DNA from: Gammaproteobacteria bacterium
Lineage (GTDB): Bacteria > Pseudomonadota > Gammaproteobacteria > JAABTG01
DNA: 6,465 nucleotides
Assembly (NCBI GenBank): GCA_030066245.1
Contig: JASJBY010000301.1
Coordinates: 1-6,465 of the forward strand
Reading direction: 5' to 3'
Part shown: piece by piece, positions 1-6,017 of the stretch
Layout of the letters: every line of letters begins with the position of its first letter
Position numbering within the stretch: the stretch's first letter is position 1
Position numbers and translations under genes: made by a program
The notes under the pieces: generated by a model
Told to the model about the DNA's origin: nothing
The model's input: the letters and a program-made list of their open reading frames with translations, nothing else
Database searches by the model: none

Positions 1-3
1 CCT

Positions 4-125
4 ATTCGGTTCTTGGCCCACTCTGGCTTTGCATCTTGACCGGTCCCCCTTGAGACATAGCTACAGCTATGCCTCTGCGGGCGATCGGCCAATCTGCTTT
101 GCCAGAGCGACCCAAGATTCCGAAT
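4..125. repeat. Long imperfect inverted repeat (hairpin element) upstream of hpt
   Basis: The two halves of this stretch are imperfect reverse complements centred at about 63/64. Paired blocks from outside in are ATTCGG (4-9) with CCGAAT (120-125), TCTTGG (11-16) with CCAAGA (112-117), CTCTGGC (21-27) with GCCAGAG (101-107), TTGACCG (36-42) with CGGCCAA (86-92, one mismatch), GAG (52-54) with CTC (73-75), and CATAGCT (56-62) with AGCTATG (65-71). The mismatches between blocks form small internal loops, including TTT opposite TTT (28-30 and 98-100). Transcribed, it would make a single long interrupted hairpin ending about 26 bases before the hpt start. It could be a remnant of a small palindromic mobile element, a structured leader, or a regulatory cruciform. 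It lies at the window edge, so its outer limit is uncertain. The symmetry is directly visible; the role is unknown. Confidence 0.6.
56..71. promoter_or_regulatory. Perfect dyad CATAGCT-AC-AGCTATG, possible operator or hairpin tip
   Basis: Two 7-base arms are perfectly complementary around a 2-base centre. After one mismatch the dyad continues as GAG (52-54) with CTC (73-75). This is the core of the larger inverted repeat. A hexamer TTGACC (36-41) matches five of six positions of the sigma-70 -35 consensus. The hexamer 16 bases downstream, TAGCTA (58-63), is a poor -10 and lies inside the dyad. If that promoter is real, the dyad sits where a repressor would block it. No known regulator motif is recognised, and the promoter reading is weak. 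Confidence 0.3.
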
Positions 126-151
126 CCCGGTGAGAAATCCGGGCTAGGTCC

Positions 152-718
152 ATGAGCCTGGAAGACACGTTGTCGCCCGCCGACATTCAGCAAGTGAGGG
201 AAGAGGCGGATCTCCTACACGACGAGCAGACGGTGGAGGCCGCGCTGGACCGCATGGCGGCTGCCATCACCGGCGAGCTGGCAGACCAGAATCCCTTGCT
301 CCTGGCCGTTCTGGTTGGCGGTATTGTCCCAGCCGGCAAGTTAGTGACGAGGCTGGAATTTCCTCTCCAATTAGACTACGTCCACGCTACGCGTTACCGG
401 GGTGACGTTCGGGGTCGAAGTCTCCACTGGCTGGCTCGCCCCGCCCAGCCCCTGGAAAAGCGGGCCGTTCTGGTGGTAGACGACATTCTTGACGAGGGGG
501 TTACCCTGGCCGCGATACTGGAACATTGCCGGGCGTCGGGGGCACGCTCTGTGTACAGTGCCGTTCTGGTGGACAAGGCGATCGGCGTTCGCCCGGGCTT
601 GCAGCAGGCCGACTTCCGGGGGCTTAGGGTCGAGAACCGTTACGTGTTCGGCTATGGCATGGACTACCGCGGTTATCTGCGCAACGCGCCGGGCATCTAT
701 GCGGTCAAGGGTCTGTGA
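152..718 (+). CDS. hpt: Hypoxanthine-guanine phosphoribosyltransferase
   Basis: This 188-residue cytosolic enzyme transfers the phosphoribosyl group of PRPP to hypoxanthine or guanine, giving IMP or GMP. It has a type I PRTase fold. The PRPP-binding motif VLVVDDILDEGVTL spans residues 106-119, with the acidic pair D110-D111. A VGG loop that contacts pyrophosphate is at 55-57. LVDK (139-142) supplies the lysine that usually contacts the purine 6-oxo group. YVFGYGMDYRGYLRN (164-178) is the C-terminal segment that packs over the base. The length and the ending AVKGL resemble the gammaproteobacterial form I know from Pseudomonas. The start is the first ATG that precedes the conserved N-terminal helix; the ribosome site is poor (AGG at 146-148, only 3 bases away). 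The stop overlaps the next start by 4 bases, so translation is probably coupled. Product identity is fairly certain; preference between hypoxanthine and guanine is inferred. Confidence 0.93.
   Translation: MSLEDTLSPADIQQVREEADLLHDEQTVEAALDRMAAAITGELADQNPLLLAVLVGGIVPAGKLVTRLEFPLQLDYVHATRYRGDVRGRSLHWLARPAQPLEKRAVLVVDDILDEGVTLAAILEHCRASGARSVYSAVLVDKAIGVRPGLQQADFRGLRVENRYVFGYGMDYRGYLRNAPGIYAVKGL
707..717 (+). promoter_or_regulatory. Ribosome binding site and GTG start inside the end of hpt
   Basis: AAGG at 707-710 lies 4 bases before the GTG codon at 715-717. The GTG shares bases with the hpt TGA stop at 716-718. This fixes the otherwise unusual GTG start and suggests termination-reinitiation coupling between the two salvage genes. 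Confidence 0.6.
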
Positions 719-1458
719 CAGAGCTTGCGATTATCGGCGGCACCGGCCTGACTTCTCTGCCAGGGCTCAGCATTGACGGCAGGGAAGATGTCGCCACGCC
801 TTTCGGTAAGCCTTCGGCCGCGCTGATACGCGGCCATTTCCATGCCAGGCCGGTCCTGTTTCTTCCCAGGCACGGCGTGGCCGGCAACATACCGCCTCAC
901 CAGGTCAATTACCGGGCCAACGTCTGGGCACTTCGGGAGGTGGGCACTCGCCAGATCATCGCGGTGAATGCGGTAGGTGGCATCCAGGCTGATTTGGTGC
1001 CCGGAACGCTGCTCATCCCGGATCAGCTTATCGACTACACTCACTCCCGCCGAAACACGTTCTTCGAGGATGAGTTAGAGCACGTGGTGCACGTGGATTT
1101 TACGGAGCCGTATTGCCCAACCCTGCGCGAGGTGCTCATTGCGGCAGCGCGCGAGGCCGGGCTGGCCGCCGTGGAGCGTGGAACCTACGGGGTGACCCAG
1201 GGGCCCCGGCTGGAGACGTCCGCGGAAGTCGACAGACTGGAGCGTGACGGGTGTCAGGTGGTGGGCATGACAGGCATGCCAGAGGCAGTCCTGGCCCGGG
1301 AACTGGATCTCTGCTACGCGGCTTGCGTGGTCGTGGCCAACGCTGCTGCCGGACGGGGTGCCGGAGCCATTTCCATGGCGGAGATTGAGTTCAATCTGGA
1401 GAGCGGTATGGAGCGGGTGAGAGCGCTGCTGGTTGAAGTGCTGAAGCGTGGAATGTGA
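715..1458 (+). CDS. S-methyl-5'-thioinosine phosphorylase (MTAP/PNP family)
   Basis: This 247-residue protein belongs to the purine nucleoside/methylthioadenosine phosphorylase family (PNP/UDP family 2). Visible family motifs are the phosphate loop GGTG (8-11), RHG (52-54), HQVNYRAN (62-69), NAVGGI (85-90), GPRLET (163-168) and VGMTGMPEAVLARE (183-196). The gammaproteobacterial branch with this look, typified by PA3004 of Pseudomonas aeruginosa, phosphorolyses S-methyl-5'-thioinosine to hypoxanthine and 5-methylthioribose-1-phosphate. At the base-recognition site, where adenosine-type MTAPs carry Asp, it has Asn (N209 in VVANAAAG). That fits a 6-oxopurine substrate, though the alignment is by eye. 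The start is GTG at 715 with AAGG at 707-710, four bases upstream, and it overlaps the hpt stop as GTGA. Hypoxanthine released here is the substrate of the hpt product. An alternative is a broader MTA or inosine phosphorylase. Confidence 0.88.
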   Translation: MTELAIIGGTGLTSLPGLSIDGREDVATPFGKPSAALIRGHFHARPVLFLPRHGVAGNIPPHQVNYRANVWALREVGTRQIIAVNAVGGIQADLVPGTLLIPDQLIDYTHSRRNTFFEDELEHVVHVDFTEPYCPTLREVLIAAAREAGLAAVERGTYGVTQGPRLETSAEVDRLERDGCQVVGMTGMPEAVLARELDLCYAACVVVANAAAGRGAGAISMAEIEFNLESGMERVRALLVEVLKRGM

Positions 1459-1526
1459 ATAGTGAGCAGTGATCAGTGAATAGTGAATAGTGAATAGTGA
1501 GTGGTGAGTGGTGAGTGGTGAGTGGT
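1457..1526. repeat. Heptanucleotide tandem array, ten units of GARTRGT type
   Basis: Ten consecutive 7-base units run without interruption: GAATAGT, GAGCAGT, GATCAGT, three GAATAGT, then four GAGTGGT. The last four units differ from the common form by the same two A-to-G changes, so the array has homogenised in two blocks. It begins at the last two bases of the phosphorylase TGA stop. On the opposite strand the units read ACTATTC and ACCACTC. Arrays of this kind resemble the heptamer short tandem repeats known from several bacterial genomes, including cyanobacterial STRR sequences. They usually vary in copy number by slippage. It lies between two convergent genes; no function is evident. Confidence 0.85.
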
Positions 1527-1590
1527 GGGGGGATGTGTCTGGGAGGCGCGGGAAACGTGCCAGGGGATGGAAATCACGAACTGTTAAAAG
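1527..1590. other. Rest of the convergent intergenic gap, no terminator seen
   Basis: This stretch lies between the repeat array and the csiV stop. One short hairpin is possible: GGCGCG (1545-1550) with CGTGCC (1556-1561), including one G-T pair and a 5-base loop. No run of T follows on either strand, so I do not call an intrinsic terminator for either converging gene. Confidence 0.4.
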
Positions 1591-2313
1591 TTACTCCTGG
1601 CTTTCCAGTTCATAGGGGGTGATTTGCACCAGAACCCCGAATAAGGGGTGGTCCAGGTAGTGAAGCTCACGGGAGCGCATTCGGCGGCTCTCGGTGAGTC
1701 GGAAATGGGTGGGAACAATCCTTCTTTCCGAAAGATACACCTCTTCGTCCAGGAAATCCCCGCTTGCCTGTGATTCCGTGCTGGGTCGGAAGTAGCGCAA
1801 ATCCGCCTCGAAGTGAAGATAACGGGTGCGATACATGCGCACCGTGCCTTCCACCGACGGTACCCCGGCCAGCTGTTGCTGAAACGGGTCTCCGGATAAG
1901 CGCCGCCGGGAGGCAGGCGGCAGGGGGTAAGTCCTCGACTGCACATGCACGGGCTTGGAGACGCCTTTGTCCAACCCCTGTTGGCGCCAGGCCAGATGCA
2001 GCAGGAGTCGGTAGCTTTTTGATGCGTCGATCTTCTGTCGGGCTTTGCCAAGCGCCAACTGGTCCGCGCTCAGGCGCAGGTAGGAGACAGGTGTCCCCGG
2101 GTTGGCAGCAGCGCTGCCGGTGGGTGCCGTTTCGGCAAGCTCAATCGCACTCAGCAGGTCTGGAAAACCGGGATCCGCGGGCCAGTGCTCGGTCTCCTCG
2201 GCGGAAGGATCCGCCCGCTCGAAGACCAGCATCTCCACCGTGTACCAAGGTATGTCTTCGGCTTGGACACCCGCACTTAGCAGGAGCAGACAAACGGTGA
2301 TGCGTTTCAACAA
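1591..2313 (-). CDS. csiV: CsiV-family peptidoglycan-binding protein (DUF2803), secreted
   Basis: The product is about 240 residues from the TTG start and belongs to the CsiV/DUF2803 family. The founding member in Vibrio cholerae is a periplasmic peptidoglycan-binding protein needed for cell shape under D-amino-acid stress and tied to penicillin-binding protein 1A. The N-terminus is a clear signal peptide: LLKR, a hydrophobic core (ITVCLLLLSAGV), then VQA before EDIPWYTVEMLVFER. The family start WYxVExLVFxR, then the SxxSEHWP-like segment (here EETEHWPADPGFPDL), and the ending RELHYLDHPLFGVLVQITPYE are visible. An upstream ATG at 2358 would give 255 residues, but adds 15 basic residues before the signal peptide. 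The TTG at 2313 has AAGGA six bases upstream, so I prefer it. The gene follows mfd by 123 bases on the same strand and converges with the phosphorylase gene. The family call is firm. The cell-shape role is carried over from Vibrio and is less certain here. Confidence 0.83.
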   Translation of the reverse strand: MLKRITVCLLLLSAGVQAEDIPWYTVEMLVFERADPSAEETEHWPADPGFPDLLSAIELAETAPTGSAAANPGTPVSYLRLSADQLALGKARQKIDASKSYRLLLHLAWRQQGLDKGVSKPVHVQSRTYPLPPASRRRLSGDPFQQQLAGVPSVEGTVRMYRTRYLHFEADLRYFRPSTESQASGDFLDEEVYLSERRIVPTHFRLTESRRMRSRELHYLDHPLFGVLVQITPYELESQE

Positions 2314-2324
2314 GGCGTATCCTT
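2311..2324 (-). promoter_or_regulatory. Ribosome binding site selecting a TTG start for csiV
   Basis: On the minus strand AAGGA (2324-2320) is followed by six bases and then TTG (2313-2311), with a second TTG directly after it. This placement puts the signal peptide at the very N-terminus. The ATG at 2358 has only AGGTGG ten bases upstream as support. Confidence 0.5.
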
Positions 2325-2392
2325 GGCGCCGGTGACCGCGACGGGCGTCAGCATACATGAATTGGTGGCCACCTGTCAGTGCTTAGGAATCC

Positions 2393-2436
2393 GCAGGCGG
2401 CCGGCAGCAGGGCTTAACGGCTTCGATGTCGCCTGC
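2393..2436 (-). other. Stem-loop candidate directly after mfd
   Basis: GCAGGCG (2393-2399) and CGCCTGC (2430-2436) are perfect inverted repeats immediately downstream of the mfd stop. An inner GCCG/CGGC pair could extend the stem with a bulge. There is no T tract after it on the minus strand, so it is not a standard intrinsic terminator. It may be an mRNA-end structure or a processing site between mfd and csiV, or chance in GC-rich DNA. Confidence 0.3.
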
Positions 2437-5400
2437 TCAGGCCGCATCCCGGGTGCCGAGTTCCTGAAGCAGCGATTCCAGAACGCTGACCCGGCTGTCC
2501 ACCGACGGCAGCTCCTGGCTTACCCTCAGCGTGTCTCCCCCATCCAGACGATAGGTCTGGGGCTGGAACTGGACCAGCCGAATGACCCGCTCCGGATCCA
2601 CGTTTGGCTCCGCATCGAAGTGCAGGCGGCCACCGCGGCTGCCCAGGTCAATCTTGCGGATCCCCAACGGGGTTGCCTTGAGCTTGAGCTCCGTGAGTCG
2701 AAACAGCGTTTTGGTCGGTTCCGGGAGCAGGCCGAAGCGGTCCACCATTTCCACCTGCAGCTCACGCAGTTGCTCGAGCGAGTCGGCACTGGCAATGCGC
2801 TTGTACATGATCAGGCGGGAGTGCACGTCCGGGAGATAGTCCTCCGGAATCAAGGCGGGCACGTGCAGGTCTATCTCCGTGCCATGGTCCAAGGGTCGGT
2901 CCAGTTGGGGTGAACGACCTGCCTTCAACGCCTGCACGGCCCGTTCCAGCAGCTGGGTATACAGGCTGTAACCCACTTCTTGCAGGTGACCGCTTTGACC
3001 GTGTCCGAGCAGCTCCCCGGCGCCACGGATCTCCAGGTCATGGGTCGCCAGCGTGAAGCCGATGCCCAAGTCCTCAAGGGACTCGATGGCCTCGAGTCTC
3101 TTCGTGGCATCGGCGGTCATGGCCTTGGGGTGGGGAACAATCAGATAGGCATAAGCGCGGTGGTGTGAGCGTCCCACTCGTCCTCTCAGCTGGTGCAGCT
3201 GCGCCAGGCCGAATCGGTCCGCCCGGTTGATTATGATGGTGTTGGCGCTGGGCACGTCGATGCCGGTTTCGATAATGGTCGTGCAGACCAGAATGTTGAA
3301 GCGTCGATGATAGAAATCGAGCATGGCCTGCTCGAGCTCCCGTTCACGCATCTGACCATGGGCGATGCGGACTGTCGCCTCCGGAACCAGCTCTTCTACC
3401 TGCCTCGCCTTCCGCTCTATGTTCTCCACCTCGTTGTGCAGGAAGAACACTTGGCCGCCACGCTTGATTTCGCGAAGGCAGGCTTCGCGCAGCAATCTGT
3501 CGTCCCACTGCCGGACAAAAGTCTTGATGGACAACCGTCGTGCCGGTGGAGTCGCGATCAGGGACAGCTCCCGCAGGCCCGATAACGCCATGTTCAGAGT
3601 GCGCGGGATCGGTGTTGCGGTGAGGGTAAGTACGTCGACCTCCGCCCTCAGTGCCTTGAAGCGTTCCTTGTGCCGGACGCCGAAGCGATGCTCCTCGTCA
3701 ATCACGATCAGGCCCAGCCGCTTGAATCGTATACCGTCCTGAAGCAGCTTGTGGGTACCGATGACGATGTCGACTTTGCCTGCCGCCAGGTCGCCAATGA
3801 CGGCATCCTGGGACTTCTTCGCGCGGAAGCGGGAGAGCTGCTCCACGCGCACCGGCCAGTCTGCAAAGCGATCCCTGAAGTTCTGATAGTGTTGCTGGGC
3901 AAGCAGCGTGGTGGGTACCAGCACCGCTACCTGCCAGCCATCCTGAATGGCGACATAGGCCGCCCGCATCGCCACTTCCGTCTTGCCGAAACCAACGTCG
4001 CCGCACACCAGCCGGTCCATGGGCCTCTCGCTGATCAGGTCCTGGATAACCTGGTTGATGGCTGACTGCTGGTCCGGCGTCTCCTCAAAAGGAAAAGCCT
4101 GCATGAAGGCCTGGTATTGATGTGAATCCAGGGAAAACGCGTGTCCTTTACGGGCCTCGCGACGCGCCTGTAACTCCAGCAGTTCCGCCGCCACATCGTA
4201 GACTTTCTCCGCCGCTTTGCGCTTGGCTTTCTGCCATTGGGGGCTACCGAGCTTGTGCAACGGTGCGTGCTCCAGGTCGGCCCCCGTGTAGCGGCTGATG
4301 AGGTGCAAGGCGGAGACAGGTACATAGAGCTTGTCCCCGTCAGCATATTCCAGGGTCAGAAACTCGGTCGTGAGATCCCCCACCTTCAGCGTCTGGAGCC
4401 CTTGGTAACGCCCCACGCCGTGGTCTTCGTGGACCACCGGCGCGCCGACGTTCAGTTCTGTAAGGTCGCGAACAAGCGTCTCGGCATCCCGCCCGACCAC
4501 CTTTCGTCGCCGCCGCTGCATGGCGCGCTCGCCGAACAGCATTGACTCTGTGATGACGGCCAGGCGAGGTTCCTCTACGGCCGCGGCTGACTCGAGAGGG
4601 GCGACGGTGATGCCTAAATCACTCTCTCCCGCCAGAAAATGCGACCAGGAATCGAACGGGTCTGGACGCAATCCATGCTCCGCAAGGGTCTCCAGCAACA
4701 CCTCGCGTCGTCCCGCGGTCTCGGCGACGACTAGCGCCCGGCCACCGAACCGGGCCAGAAAGCCCTTCAGTGGCCCCAGCGGGTCTGCGGCCCTCGCGTC
4801 GATGGGAAGCCGCGTCGGCGTTTGGGTGGCGTAGTTGGTGGTGCGCGCCCCCTGTTCCTCCTCAAACGCGCCTGCGCTCACCTGCGGGAAATCTTTGAGG
4901 CGACGGAAGACTTCACTGGTTTCCTGGTAGATCTCCTCGGGCGGCAACAAGGGGCGCTCCCGGTCATGGCGAGCCTGCTCGTAACGTTCACCGATCTCGG
5001 CCCAAAAGGTCTCAGCCGCGTGGTGGACGCCCTCGAGGGTCACTGCCAGGCAACTTGGCGCCAGATAATCGAACAAAGTGGCCGTCTGGTCGAAGAACAG
5101 AGACAGGAAATACTCGACGCCGCCCGGTGCCAGATGGTCGGATACATCCCGGTATACCGGGCAGGCGGTCGGGTCGCCCTCGAAGCGCGCCCGCCACCTT
5201 TGCCGAAAACGGGCGACGGCTTCTTCGTGGAAGGGGAATTCTCTGGCAGGCAACAGGCCGATCCGATCAACCTTAGCCTGGCTGCGCTGAGTGTCTGCAT
5301 CGAAGGTGCGGATACTCTCGATCTCGTCGTCGAAGAGGTCGATGCGATATGGCAACGCACTGCCCATCGGGTAGAGGTCAAAAACCGAACCGCGGACCGC

Positions 5401-5907
5401 GAACTCGCCGTGCTCCATCACCTGACTCACGCAGCGATAACCCCCAGCCTCGAGCCGCCGACGCATGTCTGCCAGGTCGAGGCGTTGACCGCGATTCAGC
5501 ACCAGACTATTGGCCTCCAGGTACTGGCGCGGCGCCAGGCGCACCATCAGCGTGTTCACGGGCACGATTAGAACGCCCCGCTCGACGGTGGGGAGACGAT
5601 ACAGCGTAGTGAGGCGTTCGGAGATGATGTCCTGATGGGGAGAGAAGAGGTCGTAGGGCAAGGTTTCCCAGTCAGGGAAATGCAGTATGGAGGCGCTCTC
5701 GGTGAGAAAGAAACGCAGCTCCTCCTCGAGCCGATGGGCGGAGGGGGTGTCCGGGGTCACCACCATCACAGGCCCGTGATGCTGTTCCACGGTCCGACCG
5801 ATCACAAGTCCCAGGCTGCTGCCATAAAGTCGTCCCCAGCGCTTACGCTCGCCGGCGTTCGCCGGCAAGTCGGGTGTGAGCGGACTTCGGTATGCGGGAG
5901 ACAGCAT
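2437..5907 (-). CDS. mfd: Transcription-repair coupling factor Mfd
   Basis: This complete 1156-residue protein is close to the E. coli length of 1148. Mfd is a cytosolic DNA translocase that binds RNA polymerase stalled at DNA damage, pushes it off, and recruits UvrA for nucleotide excision repair. The N-terminal UvrB-like part (about 1-340) includes FPDWETLPYDLFSPH. The CarD-like polymerase-interaction domain spans about 485-545 (GAPVVHEDHGVGRYQGL). The SF2 translocase core has Walker A GFGKT (K642), DEEH (737-740), TATPIPRT (763-770) and motif VI RGRVGRS (908-914). The TRG region contains THDLEIRGAGELLG. The C-terminal UvrA-masking domain runs from about 1010 to 1145 (RLIMYKRIA). All key motifs are intact and there is no frameshift. 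Start choice: ATG at 5907, with a weak AGG seven bases upstream. A possible -10 hexamer TAATAT (5980-5975) exists but lacks a good -35. Confidence 0.97.
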   Translation of the reverse strand: MLSPAYRSPLTPDLPANAGERKRWGRLYGSSLGLVIGRTVEQHHGPVMVVTPDTPSAHRLEEELRFFLTESASILHFPDWETLPYDLFSPHQDIISERLTTLYRLPTVERGVLIVPVNTLMVRLAPRQYLEANSLVLNRGQRLDLADMRRRLEAGGYRCVSQVMEHGEFAVRGSVFDLYPMGSALPYRIDLFDDEIESIRTFDADTQRSQAKVDRIGLLPAREFPFHEEAVARFRQRWRARFEGDPTACPVYRDVSDHLAPGGVEYFLSLFFDQTATLFDYLAPSCLAVTLEGVHHAAETFWAEIGERYEQARHDRERPLLPPEEIYQETSEVFRRLKDFPQVSAGAFEEEQGARTTNYATQTPTRLPIDARAADPLGPLKGFLARFGGRALVVAETAGRREVLLETLAEHGLRPDPFDSWSHFLAGESDLGITVAPLESAAAVEEPRLAVITESMLFGERAMQRRRRKVVGRDAETLVRDLTELNVGAPVVHEDHGVGRYQGLQTLKVGDLTTEFLTLEYADGDKLYVPVSALHLISRYTGADLEHAPLHKLGSPQWQKAKRKAAEKVYDVAAELLELQARREARKGHAFSLDSHQYQAFMQAFPFEETPDQQSAINQVIQDLISERPMDRLVCGDVGFGKTEVAMRAAYVAIQDGWQVAVLVPTTLLAQQHYQNFRDRFADWPVRVEQLSRFRAKKSQDAVIGDLAAGKVDIVIGTHKLLQDGIRFKRLGLIVIDEEHRFGVRHKERFKALRAEVDVLTLTATPIPRTLNMALSGLRELSLIATPPARRLSIKTFVRQWDDRLLREACLREIKRGGQVFFLHNEVENIERKARQVEELVPEATVRIAHGQMRERELEQAMLDFYHRRFNILVCTTIIETGIDVPSANTIIINRADRFGLAQLHQLRGRVGRSHHRAYAYLIVPHPKAMTADATKRLEAIESLEDLGIGFTLATHDLEIRGAGELLGHGQSGHLQEVGYSLYTQLLERAVQALKAGRSPQLDRPLDHGTEIDLHVPALIPEDYLPDVHSRLIMYKRIASADSLEQLRELQVEMVDRFGLLPEPTKTLFRLTELKLKATPLGIRKIDLGSRGGRLHFDAEPNVDPERVIRLVQFQPQTYRLDGGDTLRVSQELPSVDSRVSVLESLLQELGTRDAA

Positions 5908-5974
5908 CTCGGCGCCTATTGGAATTGAAATTTAGTGGCGAGCGTAAACGCTGCGCGAGTGCTCGGGAGCGCCT

Positions 5975-5980
5975 ATATTA
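5975..5980 (-). promoter_or_regulatory. Weak -10-like hexamer upstream of mfd
   Basis: TAATAT on the minus strand matches four of six consensus -10 bases and lies 67 bases before the mfd start, in the most AT-rich part of this gap. At a spacing of 16 to 18 bases no recognisable -35 hexamer is found. The promoter is therefore only a possibility, and mfd may instead be read through from the CDGSH gene. Confidence 0.18.
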
Positions 5981-5992
5981 GCCGGTGGTCGA

Positions 5993-6017
5993 TGCCCGAG
6001 AAAGCTTCAGTCGGGCA
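5993..6017 (-). terminator. Stem-loop overlapping the CDGSH stop codon, terminator-like without T tract
   Basis: TGCCCGA (minus strand, 6017-6011) and TCGGGCA (5999-5993) are a perfect 7-base inverted repeat around an 11-base loop. Within the loop GAA and TTC can pair, giving up to 10 base pairs with a 2-base bulge. The stop codon of the CDGSH gene (6009-6007) lies in the loop. The following bases on the minus strand (TCGACCACC) are not T-rich, so this is not a classical intrinsic terminator. It may act as an attenuator or protect the mRNA 3' end before mfd. Confidence 0.35.

Noticed and set aside
4..125. Integron attC site or CRISPR-like unit
   Set aside because: The palindrome has the size of an attC site, but the GTTRRRY-type core sites and an integrase or cassette context are not present, and there is no array of direct repeats.
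126..143. CCCGG/CCGGG hairpin just before the hpt start as a riboswitch
   Set aside because: A 5-base stem with an 8-base loop is too small, and the conserved purine-riboswitch core was not seen.
2..193. Small minus-strand frame (63 codons) over the hpt leader
   Set aside because: It overlaps the hpt start and the inverted repeat, has no family resemblance, and begins inside the hpt coding sequence.
1545..1561. Possible intrinsic terminator between the phosphorylase and csiV
   Set aside because: The stem is only 6 pairs including one G-T, and no T run follows on either strand.
1764..2300. Open frame of 178 codons on the plus strand, opposite csiV
   Set aside because: The minus-strand frame gives an unmistakable signal peptide and CsiV family motifs, so this is a shadow.
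2323..2913. Open frame of 196 codons on the plus strand across the csiV-mfd gap
   Set aside because: Mostly antisense to the C-terminal domain of Mfd; the composition is that of a shadow frame and no family is recognised.
4822..5571. Open frame of 249 codons on the plus strand, opposite mfd
   Set aside because: It lies wholly antisense to the intact mfd gene, has no recognisable motif, and such open antisense frames are common in GC-rich coding DNA.
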